Positions 8,865 to 17,243 of a stretch of DNA of 63,391 nucleotides are shown piece after piece. Below the pieces are notes generated by a model, which was not told where the DNA came from, did not search any database, and worked only from the letters and a program-made list of their open reading frames with translations. The translations under genes were made by a program, and so were the position numbers. Each line of letters starts with the position of its first letter. The first letter of the stretch is position 1. Source of the stretch: Elusimicrobiota bacterium (GTDB lineage Bacteria > Elusimicrobiota > Elusimicrobia > UBA1565 > UBA9628); contig JACRDT010000044.1 in the NCBI GenBank assembly GCA_016212795.1, positions 1 through 63,391 on the forward strand, given 5' to 3'.

Positions 8865-9170
8865 ATGAACGAGAACGTCACCCTTCTTTTCTGCCAAGCC
8901 ATGGAGTCGGGCAGGAGCGCCGCCCTCGCCACCGTGATCGCCTCCGAGGGGAGCTCGCCTCGCGACGCGGGCGCCAAGATGAAGGCCGCCGAGACGGTCG
9001 CGGGCCTGCGCAAGAAAGGCTGCCGTGCCGACGACCCCAGGGTCTTCTCCCCCATCGGCCTGGACCTCGGAGGCAAATCCCCCGGCGAGATCGCCGTGTC
9101 GGTGGTGGCGGAGATCCTCCAGGCGCGCTACGGCAGGCCCGGCGGCCACCTGAGGCTGGCACCGCGTTGA
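8865..9170 (+). CDS. XdhC/CoxI-like protein with the central part deleted
   Basis: This 101-residue ORF joins two ends of the XdhC/CoxI molybdenum-enzyme maturation factor. Residues 1-39 carry the N-terminal XdhC motif (ALATVIASEGSSPRDAGAKM). Residues about 45-90 carry the C-terminal Rossmann end (FSPIGLDLGGKSPGEIAVS, VVAEILQAR). The intervening ~200 residues of a normal XdhC, including the nucleotide-binding loop, are absent but the frame is kept. It is probably non-functional or a reduced derivative; an assembly collapse is also possible. ATG at 8865 fits the family start (an upstream in-frame ATG lies at 8844). TAGAAT lies 11 nt before it. Confidence 0.6.
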   Translation: MNENVTLLFCQAMESGRSAALATVIASEGSSPRDAGAKMKAAETVAGLRKKGCRADDPRVFSPIGLDLGGKSPGEIAVSVVAEILQARYGRPGGHLRLAPR

Positions 9171-9182
9171 AGCGGGATCCCC

Positions 9183-11489
9183 GTGGACATCAGGGTTGAG
9201 CGGGTCTCCAAATCCTACCAAGGCGCGCGCATCCTGGACCGCGCGTGCCTGGCCGTGCCCTCCGGCTCCCTCGCCGTGCTCCAGGGCGCCAACGGCTCCG
9301 GCAAGACCTCCCTGCTCGAGATCATCGCGGGCGTCGTCGAGCCCGACGCGGGGGAGGTCTTCCTGGGCGGGCGCCCGCTCAAGGGGGTCCCCCCGGGGGA
9401 AAGGAAGGTCTTCTACATCCCGCAGACCCTGCACAAGTTCTGGGCCATGCAGGAGGAGTCCCGGTTCTGCTTCATCCCCGGCCTCACGGTGTTCGAGAAC
9501 CTGGTGGCCGCCGCGGCGGGCCCTTCGCCCGCCGGCGACGGCCCCGACCGGCGGCGCGTCGCCCGCGAGGTGGGCCGATGGCTCGACGAGCTGCGGCTCG
9601 GGGACGCCGCCGACGAATCCCCCAACCGGCTGTCGGTCGGCCTCCAGCAGCGGCTGGCCTTCGCCCGCGCCATGCTCTCCCGCCCGCCCGTCCTGCTGAT
9701 CGACGAGGGCCTCGCCGCCCTCGACCCGGGCATCCGCCCGCGGGCCCTGGAGATCGTGCGCCGCCTCCCGGAGCACACGGGGTCGACCGTCCTCTACGTG
9801 ACCCACGACGAGGACGAGGCCCGGTCCATCGCGGGCTCGTGGTACCGCATGCGCAAGGGCGGCGTGGAGGAGGTCGCGGCCGGCCGGTCCGGCGGGCGCC
9901 GGCCCGGCATGCCCGTCGCGTCGGGGGGCGGCCGCGCCGCCGGCGCCTCCCGGCCGTCGAGCCTGGAGCGCAAGGTGCGGGCCGCTCTCCGGGGATTGCG
10001 CGTCCCCGGCAAGACCGAGCGCTCCGGGCCGAGCGGGAGGGAAGGGCTCTACGAAGGGCGCCACATGGACCGCCTCAGGACCCTGCTGAAGCCCAAGGAA
10101 TCCCCGAAAGCGTCGTGGTCCGCGAAGGGCAGCTACTGGGAGGCCCGCGGCGACATCCGCTGGCCCCGCCCCTTCCTCGCAGCGTCCCTGGCCGGCAAGG
10201 CCTCCACGCTCGACGAGGACGAGGAGCGCCTGCCCGCGCCCGGCGTCTGCCCGCCAGGGCGTGGCGAGGCCAAGCGCGCCCCCCTCCCCGCCCCCGCCCG
10301 GGCGGCCCAGGCCGCGCCGGCGGACCCGTGGGGCGGGGTGCGCCTCCTGGAGGTGCGCCTCGCCGGCCGGCCGGGAGGCCGGGCTCTCATCCCCTGGCAG
10401 GCCCTGAGGTCGGGGCTGGACCTCTTCTGCGACCCGCGGCGCTTCCCGTACCGCGGGCGCAAGACGGTCTCGCTCGCCGGATGCGACTTTGAGGCGGCCC
10501 ATCGCCTCGCCCTGCGGGCGGTCCGCCACCTCGACGGCCTCGGCGCCCGGCCCTACGTCCGCGTCGTCATGGAGGCGGCGCTCCTGCGGCCGCGGCAGGC
10601 GGCGGCCCTGGCGGCCGCGGGCGCGGGCGTCGTCGCGCGCGTGGCCTGGGATGACGAGGGGCACAACGACGGCTCCCGGCAAGGGTCGTTCGACGCCGTC
10701 CTCGCGGGGCTCGCCGCGGTCCCCAAGGGGAGCGTGGGCGTCCGCCTCGACCTGGCCCCGAGACGGCTCAACGGCCTGCTGAGCGCCGTCGACCGCCTCG
10801 CCGGCCTGGGGATGAGCGCCATCGACCTGGCCATCGACCCCTCTCAGCCCTGGACGACCGAGGACATCGACGGCCTCCGGCAGTTCCTCAAGGAGTTCGC
10901 CGTCTACTACTCGAGCAAGACGGCCGGGGAGGGGCGCATCCCGTTCTTCGTCGAAGCCCTGCACCACTCCCTGTACCACGGCGTGTTCCTCGCCCTGGGC
11001 AAGGATTGGTGGCGGCGGTGCTTCCGCCTGGTCCTCGGCCCGCGGGGCTCCTTCCTGCCCTGCTGCGGCGCCGCGCCGGGCCAAGGCGCCCGGAGCGCGG
11101 TCGTCCGGATGCCTGACGCGGCCCGCCTCGCCGCCCGCCTGGAGACGGCGGACCGCTGGCTGGAAGACCTGGGCGCCCGGCTCGAGTGGCAGTCCCTCTG
11201 CCCCCGCGCCCACTGGGCAAGCCGGGACCGCCAAGGCCTGGAGACCCTCCAGAAGGTCTCGCGCGTGTTCGCCAAGGAGCTCATCCGGCTCGCCGTCCGG
11301 CTCCGGGACGACGCCGGCTTCAACAAGGCCTATCTGGAACGTCCGGTCTTCGGCGTCTCGCTGGCCGAACTGGGCGTCCGCCGGGAGGACTGCAGGGCGA
11401 TGCTGGCCGAATTCCTCGCCGAGCAGCCACTGCCCGAGGAGACGGTGCGCGGCACCGGCGGCCCCATGGACTGGTACGATGCCCGCTGA
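9183..11489 (+). CDS. ABC-transporter ATPase fused to a degenerate radical-SAM-like domain
   Basis: This 768-residue protein has a complete ABC ATPase at residues 1-235: Walker A GANGSGKTS (35-43), signature LSVGLQQR (150-157), Walker B VLLIDE (170-175) and H-loop THDE. Residues 240-400 are a Gly/Pro/Arg-rich linker. Residues 400-768 look like a radical-SAM barrel and C-terminal region that have lost the CxxxCxxC cluster: RLAGRPGGRALIPW sits where the motif should be and SLAGCDFEAAH where a GGE-type motif would be. A few late Cys remain (FLPCCGAA, SLCPRAHW). No permease gene is adjacent. GTG start; it overlaps the next gene by 11 bp. Confidence 0.65.
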   Translation: MDIRVERVSKSYQGARILDRACLAVPSGSLAVLQGANGSGKTSLLEIIAGVVEPDAGEVFLGGRPLKGVPPGERKVFYIPQTLHKFWAMQEESRFCFIPGLTVFENLVAAAAGPSPAGDGPDRRRVAREVGRWLDELRLGDAADESPNRLSVGLQQRLAFARAMLSRPPVLLIDEGLAALDPGIRPRALEIVRRLPEHTGSTVLYVTHDEDEARSIAGSWYRMRKGGVEEVAAGRSGGRRPGMPVASGGGRAAGASRPSSLERKVRAALRGLRVPGKTERSGPSGREGLYEGRHMDRLRTLLKPKESPKASWSAKGSYWEARGDIRWPRPFLAASLAGKASTLDEDEERLPAPGVCPPGRGEAKRAPLPAPARAAQAAPADPWGGVRLLEVRLAGRPGGRALIPWQALRSGLDLFCDPRRFPYRGRKTVSLAGCDFEAAHRLALRAVRHLDGLGARPYVRVVMEAALLRPRQAAALAAAGAGVVARVAWDDEGHNDGSRQGSFDAVLAGLAAVPKGSVGVRLDLAPRRLNGLLSAVDRLAGLGMSAIDLAIDPSQPWTTEDIDGLRQFLKEFAVYYSSKTAGEGRIPFFVEALHHSLYHGVFLALGKDWWRRCFRLVLGPRGSFLPCCGAAPGQGARSAVVRMPDAARLAARLETADRWLEDLGARLEWQSLCPRAHWASRDRQGLETLQKVSRVFAKELIRLAVRLRDDAGFNKAYLERPVFGVSLAELGVRREDCRAMLAEFLAEQPLPEETVRGTGGPMDWYDAR

Positions 11490-14025
11490 CCGGCGCAAGC
11501 CCCTCTATCCGCCCATCGGGGGCGCACGGCCGTCCCGGGACGATTGGAGCTTCTTCGAGTCGGTCGCGCGGCTCTACCGCCTTGGCCGATACGACCTGCT
11601 GGACATGCAGGCCAACCTGTTCAGGCCCCTCGTCTACCTGAGCACGAGCGATACCCACGCCCTCTGGACCGACCTGGCGCAAAGCATCCGCTCGGGCGCG
11701 AGCCCCGGGGACGTGGACCTCTACCTCGGCGTCCCCTTCTGCCGCCCCGGCTGCACCTGCTGCGAGAGCGACTGCCGCCCGGCGAGCGGCTTGCCCGAGA
11801 TCGCCCGCTACGTCAAGGCCGCCTGGCTCCAGGCCAGGTTCTACGCCGAGCCGCTCAAGGGCCTGCGGATCAGGCATTTCTACGTGGGCGGCGGTAATCC
11901 AGGCGCCCTTTCCCCGAGCCAGCTGCACGCGCTCCTGAGCGTGGCGAAGGACGACTACCTCCTTTCGGAGCCCGGCGACCGCGCCGTCGAGTTCGACCCG
12001 GCGGACGCCGTGCCGGAGAAGCTCGAGGTATGCCGGGCCGCCTCGGTCCGGCGCATCGTGCTCAAGGCGCGCGGGGACGCCCCCTCGCTGGACGAGGCGG
12101 TCCGGCGCGTCCGGTCGGCCCGGTTCGTCGACGGCGCGACGGTCGAGTTGACCCTCGGCCTGCCCGGGGAGACGCCCGCGACCTTCGGCCAGGCGCTGAC
12201 GGCCGCCGCCGAAGCCCGGGCCGACCGCGTGACGGTGCAGGCGCTCCAGCCTTCCCAGGCCCACCTGGACAAGCATCACCGCGGCGACCCGAGACTGTTC
12301 CATCTCAAGAACGACGGGCTCTTCGATTCATTCGAGGAGACCTTCGTCCCCAGGATGACCCGGCTGGGCTACGGGCTGGAGGGCTCACCCGGCGGCTCCT
12401 GGCGCTTCGCGCGGAAGGGCTACGGCCGCGCCGCCGACGGCCACTACGAGGAGCACCCGGCCCTTCCCGGTTCCGTCCTGGGCCTCGGGGCCGCCGCCCG
12501 CAGCCATGTCTTCGCTCTCGCCGAGTACGCCGACACCGCCCGGGGGACCGAGGACTTCGGCCCCTCAAAGAAGATCTTCGTGGGCACGCCGCTGGACGCA
12601 GACGGCGAGATGGTGCGCTTCCTGCTCCTCAGCCTGCGGCAGGGGCGCTCGGTCTCCGGCGCGGCCTTCGCCGCCGTCTTCCGGCAGGACCTCTTCGCGG
12701 TCTTCCACGCCGGCCTCAAGGAGCTCGAGCGCCGCCGGCTGGCCCGGCGCGACCGGACAGGCATCCTCCTCACCCCCAGCCGGCCCGACGACCTGATCCT
12801 CGCCGTCCTGGCGCTCCTGGGCAAGACAAAGGTCCACTGGCAGCACGACCGGATCGCCTGGATCCACGGCGGAGTGGGCCGGCGCCGGATCGACGCGGCG
12901 GTCCCTTTCGTCAAGCCCGTCCCCCGCCGGGGCGCCGTCATGACGCGGGCCGACCGCTACTTCGGCTCGACCGAGTCCCCGGAACACCTGGCGGATATCG
13001 GGCTCACCCTGGGAGCCGAATGCAACAACAACTGCCCCTTCTGCATCGGGGGAGAAGTGGTCAACCTCCCGATGCCTCACCCCTTCCCCTGGATCCCGCT
13101 CGAACGCGCCAAGGACGAGGTCGCCCACTGGCGGCGGGCCGGCTGCCGGTCCCTCACCTACCTCGGCGGGGAGCCGACCCTCTACCCGCATCTCCTGGAG
13201 CTCAGCTCGTACGCCAGGTCCATCGGCTACCGCAGCATCATCATGAACTCCAACGGCCTGCGCTACTCCGACCGGAAGTTCGTTCTCGACATGGTGGCAG
13301 CGGGCTTCACGAGGTTCGAGTCCGGCCTGCACAGCCACCGCGACGACCTCGAGGCCAGGCTCACCGCCTGCAAAGACGCGTTCCGCAAGAAGATCCAGGG
13401 CCTGCGGTGGCTGGTGGAGCAGAAGGCCGCGGGCGAGATCCGCGTGGGGATCGTCGTCACGCCCGTGATCTGCGGCTGGAACATGCCCTTCATGCGCGAC
13501 TACGCGCGGCTCTGCCGGAGCCTGGGGGTCGACACGATCGAGTACAAGACGGTCTGGCCGCGCCACCAGATGGAGCACGACCGGCGGATGATCCCTCGCT
13601 ACCGCGAGTACGCCGCCGAGATCCTGAAGGTGATCGCCCTCAACGAGGGCGGGCTCGGCATGAGCCTCGAGTTCGCCGACGTCCCCCCCTGCGTCCTCAA
13701 GAGCGCCCGGCTGGGCCTGCCGCCCGACGTCATCCACGCCCTGGCCAAGAAGTACTTCGCCCTCAGCAGCTGCGTCCCCCTGTTCCTGAGCAGCAACGGC
13801 CGACACTACAACTGGCAGGAGCTGAAAGCCAATTTCCTCAAGACGCCCGGGAAGGACTGCGGCCGCTGCTACTACTACCCGAACTGCGACGGGGTCTGGA
13901 CCCCCTACGCCGCGCTCTACGGGCTCGACGAGCTGACCCCGCTGGCCCCGCCCGATTTCCACCCCGACGCCTCGGCCGCCGTCCTCGACAGGTCCCGCGG
14001 GCTGATCGCGTCCAAGGCCCGCTAG
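11479..14025 (+). CDS. Double radical-SAM protein: HemW-like half plus SPASM-like half
   Basis: This 848-residue protein has two radical-SAM units. The first (about 75-470) has CxxxCxxC at C88/C92/C95 (CRPGCTCC), a GGGNP-type glycine motif and a HemN_C-like tail (GLGAAARSHVF, MVRFLLLSLRQG), as in HemW/HemN. The second (about 500-848) has CNNNCPFC (C515/C519/C522), LGGEPTLYP (563-569) and a late cluster CGRCYYYPNC (C794/C797/C803) like SPASM/Twitch auxiliary-cluster domains. Two 4Fe-4S/SAM centres in one chain suggest a two-step modification; the substrate is unknown. It starts inside the end of the ABC-fusion gene, so the two are probably co-translated. Confidence 0.75.
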   Translation: MPADRRKPLYPPIGGARPSRDDWSFFESVARLYRLGRYDLLDMQANLFRPLVYLSTSDTHALWTDLAQSIRSGASPGDVDLYLGVPFCRPGCTCCESDCRPASGLPEIARYVKAAWLQARFYAEPLKGLRIRHFYVGGGNPGALSPSQLHALLSVAKDDYLLSEPGDRAVEFDPADAVPEKLEVCRAASVRRIVLKARGDAPSLDEAVRRVRSARFVDGATVELTLGLPGETPATFGQALTAAAEARADRVTVQALQPSQAHLDKHHRGDPRLFHLKNDGLFDSFEETFVPRMTRLGYGLEGSPGGSWRFARKGYGRAADGHYEEHPALPGSVLGLGAAARSHVFALAEYADTARGTEDFGPSKKIFVGTPLDADGEMVRFLLLSLRQGRSVSGAAFAAVFRQDLFAVFHAGLKELERRRLARRDRTGILLTPSRPDDLILAVLALLGKTKVHWQHDRIAWIHGGVGRRRIDAAVPFVKPVPRRGAVMTRADRYFGSTESPEHLADIGLTLGAECNNNCPFCIGGEVVNLPMPHPFPWIPLERAKDEVAHWRRAGCRSLTYLGGEPTLYPHLLELSSYARSIGYRSIIMNSNGLRYSDRKFVLDMVAAGFTRFESGLHSHRDDLEARLTACKDAFRKKIQGLRWLVEQKAAGEIRVGIVVTPVICGWNMPFMRDYARLCRSLGVDTIEYKTVWPRHQMEHDRRMIPRYREYAAEILKVIALNEGGLGMSLEFADVPPCVLKSARLGLPPDVIHALAKKYFALSSCVPLFLSSNGRHYNWQELKANFLKTPGKDCGRCYYYPNCDGVWTPYAALYGLDELTPLAPPDFHPDASAAVLDRSRGLIASKAR

Positions 14026-14050
14026 CCGCTCCGACCCCGCCGTTCTGTTG

Positions 14051-14056
14051 TACAAT
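14051..14056 (+). promoter_or_regulatory. -10-like box TACAAT upstream of the V4R gene
   Basis: TACAAT occurs 51 nt before the V4R ATG, in the 82-bp gap after the double radical-SAM gene. No convincing -35 is seen. It could give the V4R/enolase genes their own transcript. Confidence 0.35.
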
Positions 14057-14107
14057 GGTATCCTCAGGCCCGCGCGAGGGCCGATCGACGCGAGGAGGGA
14101 GGCGACC

Positions 14108-14656
14108 ATGACGAAAGGCCAGACGAAGACGTCCACCCGGAAAGCGGGCCCGCGCGGGCTGGAGCTGTTGGGCGACCCCGCGATGGGCCGGCCCCGCCTG
14201 GGGCCCACGGCGCCCGTGGACATGTTCCGCGCGCTGCGCCTCATCGGCGTGATGGAAGGGCTCGACGACACCCTCGGCAAGGACAGCAGCGCCCTCGTCC
14301 ACAACAGCGGCAAGTACCTGGGCTACGGCCTCGGGCAAGCCATCCTCGACGCGACCGGGCGGGACCTCGGCAAGTACGTGGACGCCCTCGCCAACAAGCT
14401 CCGGGAGCTCGGCGTCGGGATCCTGTCCGTGCCCGAGCTGCGCCTCGAGGACGACTTCCTCAAGGTCCGCGTGGACGAGTGCATCACCTGCGCCGGGATG
14501 CCTCCCATCGGCAAGGTCATCTGCCATTTCGAGGCCGGCTTCGTCGCGGGCGTCCTCGAGGTCTTCCTGGGCGGCGGCAGGAAATGCCGGGTGCGCGAGG
14601 TCAAGTGCTGGGCCCAGGGCGACAAGACCTGCGAGTTCGACGTCCAGATCCGCTGA
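14108..14656 (+). CDS. V4R (4-vinyl-reductase-type) small-molecule-binding domain protein
   Basis: This 182-residue protein consists of a basic N-terminal tail and one V4R domain. Cys-rich features stand out: VDECITCAGMPPIG, VICHFEAGFVAGVLE and VREVKCWAQGDKTCEF, the last matching the V4R ending. V4R domains bind hydrocarbons or other small ligands and regulate or scaffold neighbouring enzymes. ATG at 14108 has a strong GGAGGGAGG ribosome site 5 nt upstream, preferred over the in-frame TTG at 14048. The stop is 13 bp before the M50-enolase fusion, so joint transcription is likely. Confidence 0.8.
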   Translation: MTKGQTKTSTRKAGPRGLELLGDPAMGRPRLGPTAPVDMFRALRLIGVMEGLDDTLGKDSSALVHNSGKYLGYGLGQAILDATGRDLGKYVDALANKLRELGVGILSVPELRLEDDFLKVRVDECITCAGMPPIGKVICHFEAGFVAGVLEVFLGGGRKCRVREVKCWAQGDKTCEFDVQIR

Positions 14657-14669
14657 GCATGGTGAGACC

Positions 14670-17189
14670 ATGAAGACCTTGAGAGCCCTCCGCCTTTCCC
14701 TGGCCGGCCAGACGGGCCGGCGGCGATGGACCGCCGTCCCCGGAGGCGCAAAATCTTCACCTCTCGCCGCGAGGGGCTGGCCCCTCCTGGACCGCGGCTG
14801 GATCATCGCCAACCACAAGCTGGTCAGCTTCCACGCGGCCTTCCTCACCTCGCTGCTCAGCATCTCCAAGGACATCGCCTCCCGGGGGGACGTCCTACGC
14901 CAGATGTTCCTGAGCTGGGAGCTCGTCGTCTCCACCGCCGTCTGGTACGCGGCCTGGCACATCAACATCGCCATCCACGAGATGGGCCACTACCTGGCCG
15001 CGGTCAAGACCAACAACCTCAGGCCCGAGCTCGCAGGTCCCGCGCTCAAGAAGCTCGCCGCCCCCGCCGCCGAAAAGTGGCGGTGGTACGCCGAGATGTT
15101 CCTCAAGATACCCTTCGGCCAGTACAAGGGCGTGACCAAGGAAGCCGGCAGCTTCCACCCGAGCGTCAAGTCCCAGAACCTCGCCGTCTCGGCCGCCGGC
15201 CCCGCCGCGAGCAGGCTCCTGGGCTGGGCGACCCTCCCCTTGGGGACGGCCCTCATCGCGCTGGGCCTCTTCCTCGGCCCGGCCATCTCCCTGCCGGAGA
15301 CCCTGTCGGCCCTCTCCATCTACGTCGGGCGCTTCTTCTTCACCGTGGGCGTCGTCGCCATGCTCGACTTCCTCATCGCCGACCCCGGCAAGTACGCGGC
15401 CTTCCACGAGCGGCAGGACGAGGCCGCCCTCAAGAAGGCCGGGGCCAAGTCCGTCGGCCGGGACTCCAAGTGCAAATGGAGCCCCGTCCAGCCCGCGGAG
15501 CTCAAGCGCAAGCTCGAGGTCCACAGGCTCCAGGAGATCGAACTCCCGGACGGGACCATCGTCTTCGCGCCGTGGGAGTTCAGGAACTCCATCATGGGAG
15601 GCCGCCACACCGAGGAGATGGGCGGCAACCTCAGCTTCCAGGAGCTGATGTTCCTGCCGTTCTCGGCCAAGGACTACATCGAGGCCCAGCGCATCACCAA
15701 CGCCCTCCAGACCAGGGTCATCCAGATCATCCAGGACTCCGAGGGACTGAACTTCGTCGGCATCGGCCTCGAGGGCGGGGTCGTCGCGTCCTACACCAGG
15801 GAGGAGTGCGACATCCTGCCCGAGGAGCGGGCCCTGCGCGTCGCGGTGCAGGCCATCGAGGAGTGCGGCTTCGTCCCGGACCGGGACGTCGTCCTGGCGC
15901 TCGACCCGGCGGCCAGCGAGCTCAGCAAGGCGTACCGCGAGCAGACCGGGGAGAACGACGCCGTCGGGCAGTACCTCTTCTGGCGCGCCGAGGACCCGAA
16001 GGTGATGAGCACCGAGGAGCTGGTCCTGCTCTACAAGCGCTGGGTCAAGGAGTACCCCATCGTCTCCCTGGAGGACGCCTTCGCCGAGGACGACCACGAG
16101 GGCTGGAAGATGCTGATGAAGGAGCTGGGCAAGGACATCCTCATCATCGGGGACGACCTCGTCACCACCAAGGACACCAACATCATCAGGGCCGCCGAGG
16201 CCGGCCTCATCAACACGGCCCTCATCAAGGCCAACCAGATCGGCACCCTGAGCGAGACCCTGCTCGCGACCAAGGCCGCCAAGGACAAGGGCCTGGCCCT
16301 GGTCGTCTCCCACCGCTCCAAGTCGCCCAACGAGGTCATGGAGGCCGACATCGGCTTCGCGGTCGGGGCCCTGGGCCTCAAGTGCGGGGGCGGCTCGAAC
16401 ACGGAACGCCTCATCAAGTACGGCCGCATCGTCGAGCTCATCGAGCTGGCCAAGAAGGGCAGCCGGGTCACCAAGAGCCTCGGAGGGGATCTCGTCATCG
16501 CCGACATCACGGCGCACGAGGAGCCCACCAACGCGGGCATCCCGACGGTCGGCGTGATCATCAGGCTCGACAACGGCATGAAGTTCTCGGCCGCCACGCC
16601 GCTGGGGACATCCGCGGGCGAGGACGAGGCCATCCACCTGACCGACAGCATCATCGAGGCGGGCCCGCTGACGCGCAAGTACCCCGCCCTCTTCAAGCAG
16701 CGCGGCAAGGAACAGAACTTCCGCTTCGACGGGGACGTCAAGGCCGACACCATCTCCTCTCTCAAGGACGACGAGCTGGCCGGGGTGTGGATGCGCGCCA
16801 AGCGCTACGAGGGCAAGGGCTGCCTCAACGCCGTCGGCAACGTGGAGGAGATCCTCGCCCCGAGGTTCCTGGGCAAGCGCATCAGCCAGATCGGCACCCT
16901 GGCCGACATCGACCGGACGCTGCTCGAGGCCGAGCTCGAGCTCGCCGTCAAGCGCGGCAAGATTCCGCGCACCGCCTCGGATCAGGACAAGATCAAGGTC
17001 ATGCAGCGCAAGGCGAACCTCGGCATGAACGCGATCCTGTCGATGTCCCTGGCGTTCGGGCGGCTCCTGGCGGCCAAGGACGGCAGGGAACTGCCGGACC
17101 TGCTCAAGGAGCTGGAGTCCCGCATCGACCGGGACATCCTCTACGGCGTCAAGAAGCCGGCCGAGGTCGCCCAATCCGGCCAGGCCTAA
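14670..17189 (+). CDS. Membrane HExxH (M50-like) domain fused to a circularly permuted enolase
   Basis: This 839-residue protein has two parts. Residues 45-245 are membrane-embedded with IHEMGHYLA (HExxH 103-107), SAAGPAASR (174-182) and LDFLIADP (232-239), echoing M50 intramembrane metalloproteases. Residues 300-605 match the enolase C-terminal barrel: GGRHTEE (H313), QELM (E325), LEGG (E368), ALDPAASE (D412), SLEDAF (E468), GDDL (D495), IKANQIG (K520), SHRS (547-550), LKCGG (K571). Residues 606-826 match the enolase N-terminal capping domain (EEPTNAGIPTVGVI, LGTSAGEDEAIHL with S648, EGKGCLNAVGNV, KANLGMNAILSMSLAFG). The normal domain order is reversed, while the catalytic and Mg-binding residues appear retained. 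The enzyme would interconvert 2-phosphoglycerate and PEP at the membrane. Confidence 0.85.
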   Translation: MKTLRALRLSLAGQTGRRRWTAVPGGAKSSPLAARGWPLLDRGWIIANHKLVSFHAAFLTSLLSISKDIASRGDVLRQMFLSWELVVSTAVWYAAWHINIAIHEMGHYLAAVKTNNLRPELAGPALKKLAAPAAEKWRWYAEMFLKIPFGQYKGVTKEAGSFHPSVKSQNLAVSAAGPAASRLLGWATLPLGTALIALGLFLGPAISLPETLSALSIYVGRFFFTVGVVAMLDFLIADPGKYAAFHERQDEAALKKAGAKSVGRDSKCKWSPVQPAELKRKLEVHRLQEIELPDGTIVFAPWEFRNSIMGGRHTEEMGGNLSFQELMFLPFSAKDYIEAQRITNALQTRVIQIIQDSEGLNFVGIGLEGGVVASYTREECDILPEERALRVAVQAIEECGFVPDRDVVLALDPAASELSKAYREQTGENDAVGQYLFWRAEDPKVMSTEELVLLYKRWVKEYPIVSLEDAFAEDDHEGWKMLMKELGKDILIIGDDLVTTKDTNIIRAAEAGLINTALIKANQIGTLSETLLATKAAKDKGLALVVSHRSKSPNEVMEADIGFAVGALGLKCGGGSNTERLIKYGRIVELIELAKKGSRVTKSLGGDLVIADITAHEEPTNAGIPTVGVIIRLDNGMKFSAATPLGTSAGEDEAIHLTDSIIEAGPLTRKYPALFKQRGKEQNFRFDGDVKADTISSLKDDELAGVWMRAKRYEGKGCLNAVGNVEEILAPRFLGKRISQIGTLADIDRTLLEAELELAVKRGKIPRTASDQDKIKVMQRKANLGMNAILSMSLAFGRLLAAKDGRELPDLLKELESRIDRDILYGVKKPAEVAQSGQA

Positions 17190-17194
17190 TTTGA

Positions 17195-17200
17195 TAGAAT
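17195..17200 (+). promoter_or_regulatory. -10-like box TAGAAT upstream of pilT
   Basis: TAGAAT lies 43 nt before the pilT ATG, just after the enolase-fusion stop (17187-17189). GGAGGTAGG precedes the ATG as ribosome site. Confidence 0.4.
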
Positions 17201-17243
17201 CCAGCGCGCGCCCTGCCGCGAGCCGCGCGCCGGAGGTAGGACC

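Noticed and set aside
8847..11498. An 883-codon antisense frame over the ABC-fusion gene
   Set aside because: Low-complexity Arg/Gly/Ala translation; Walker and signature motifs lie on the plus strand.
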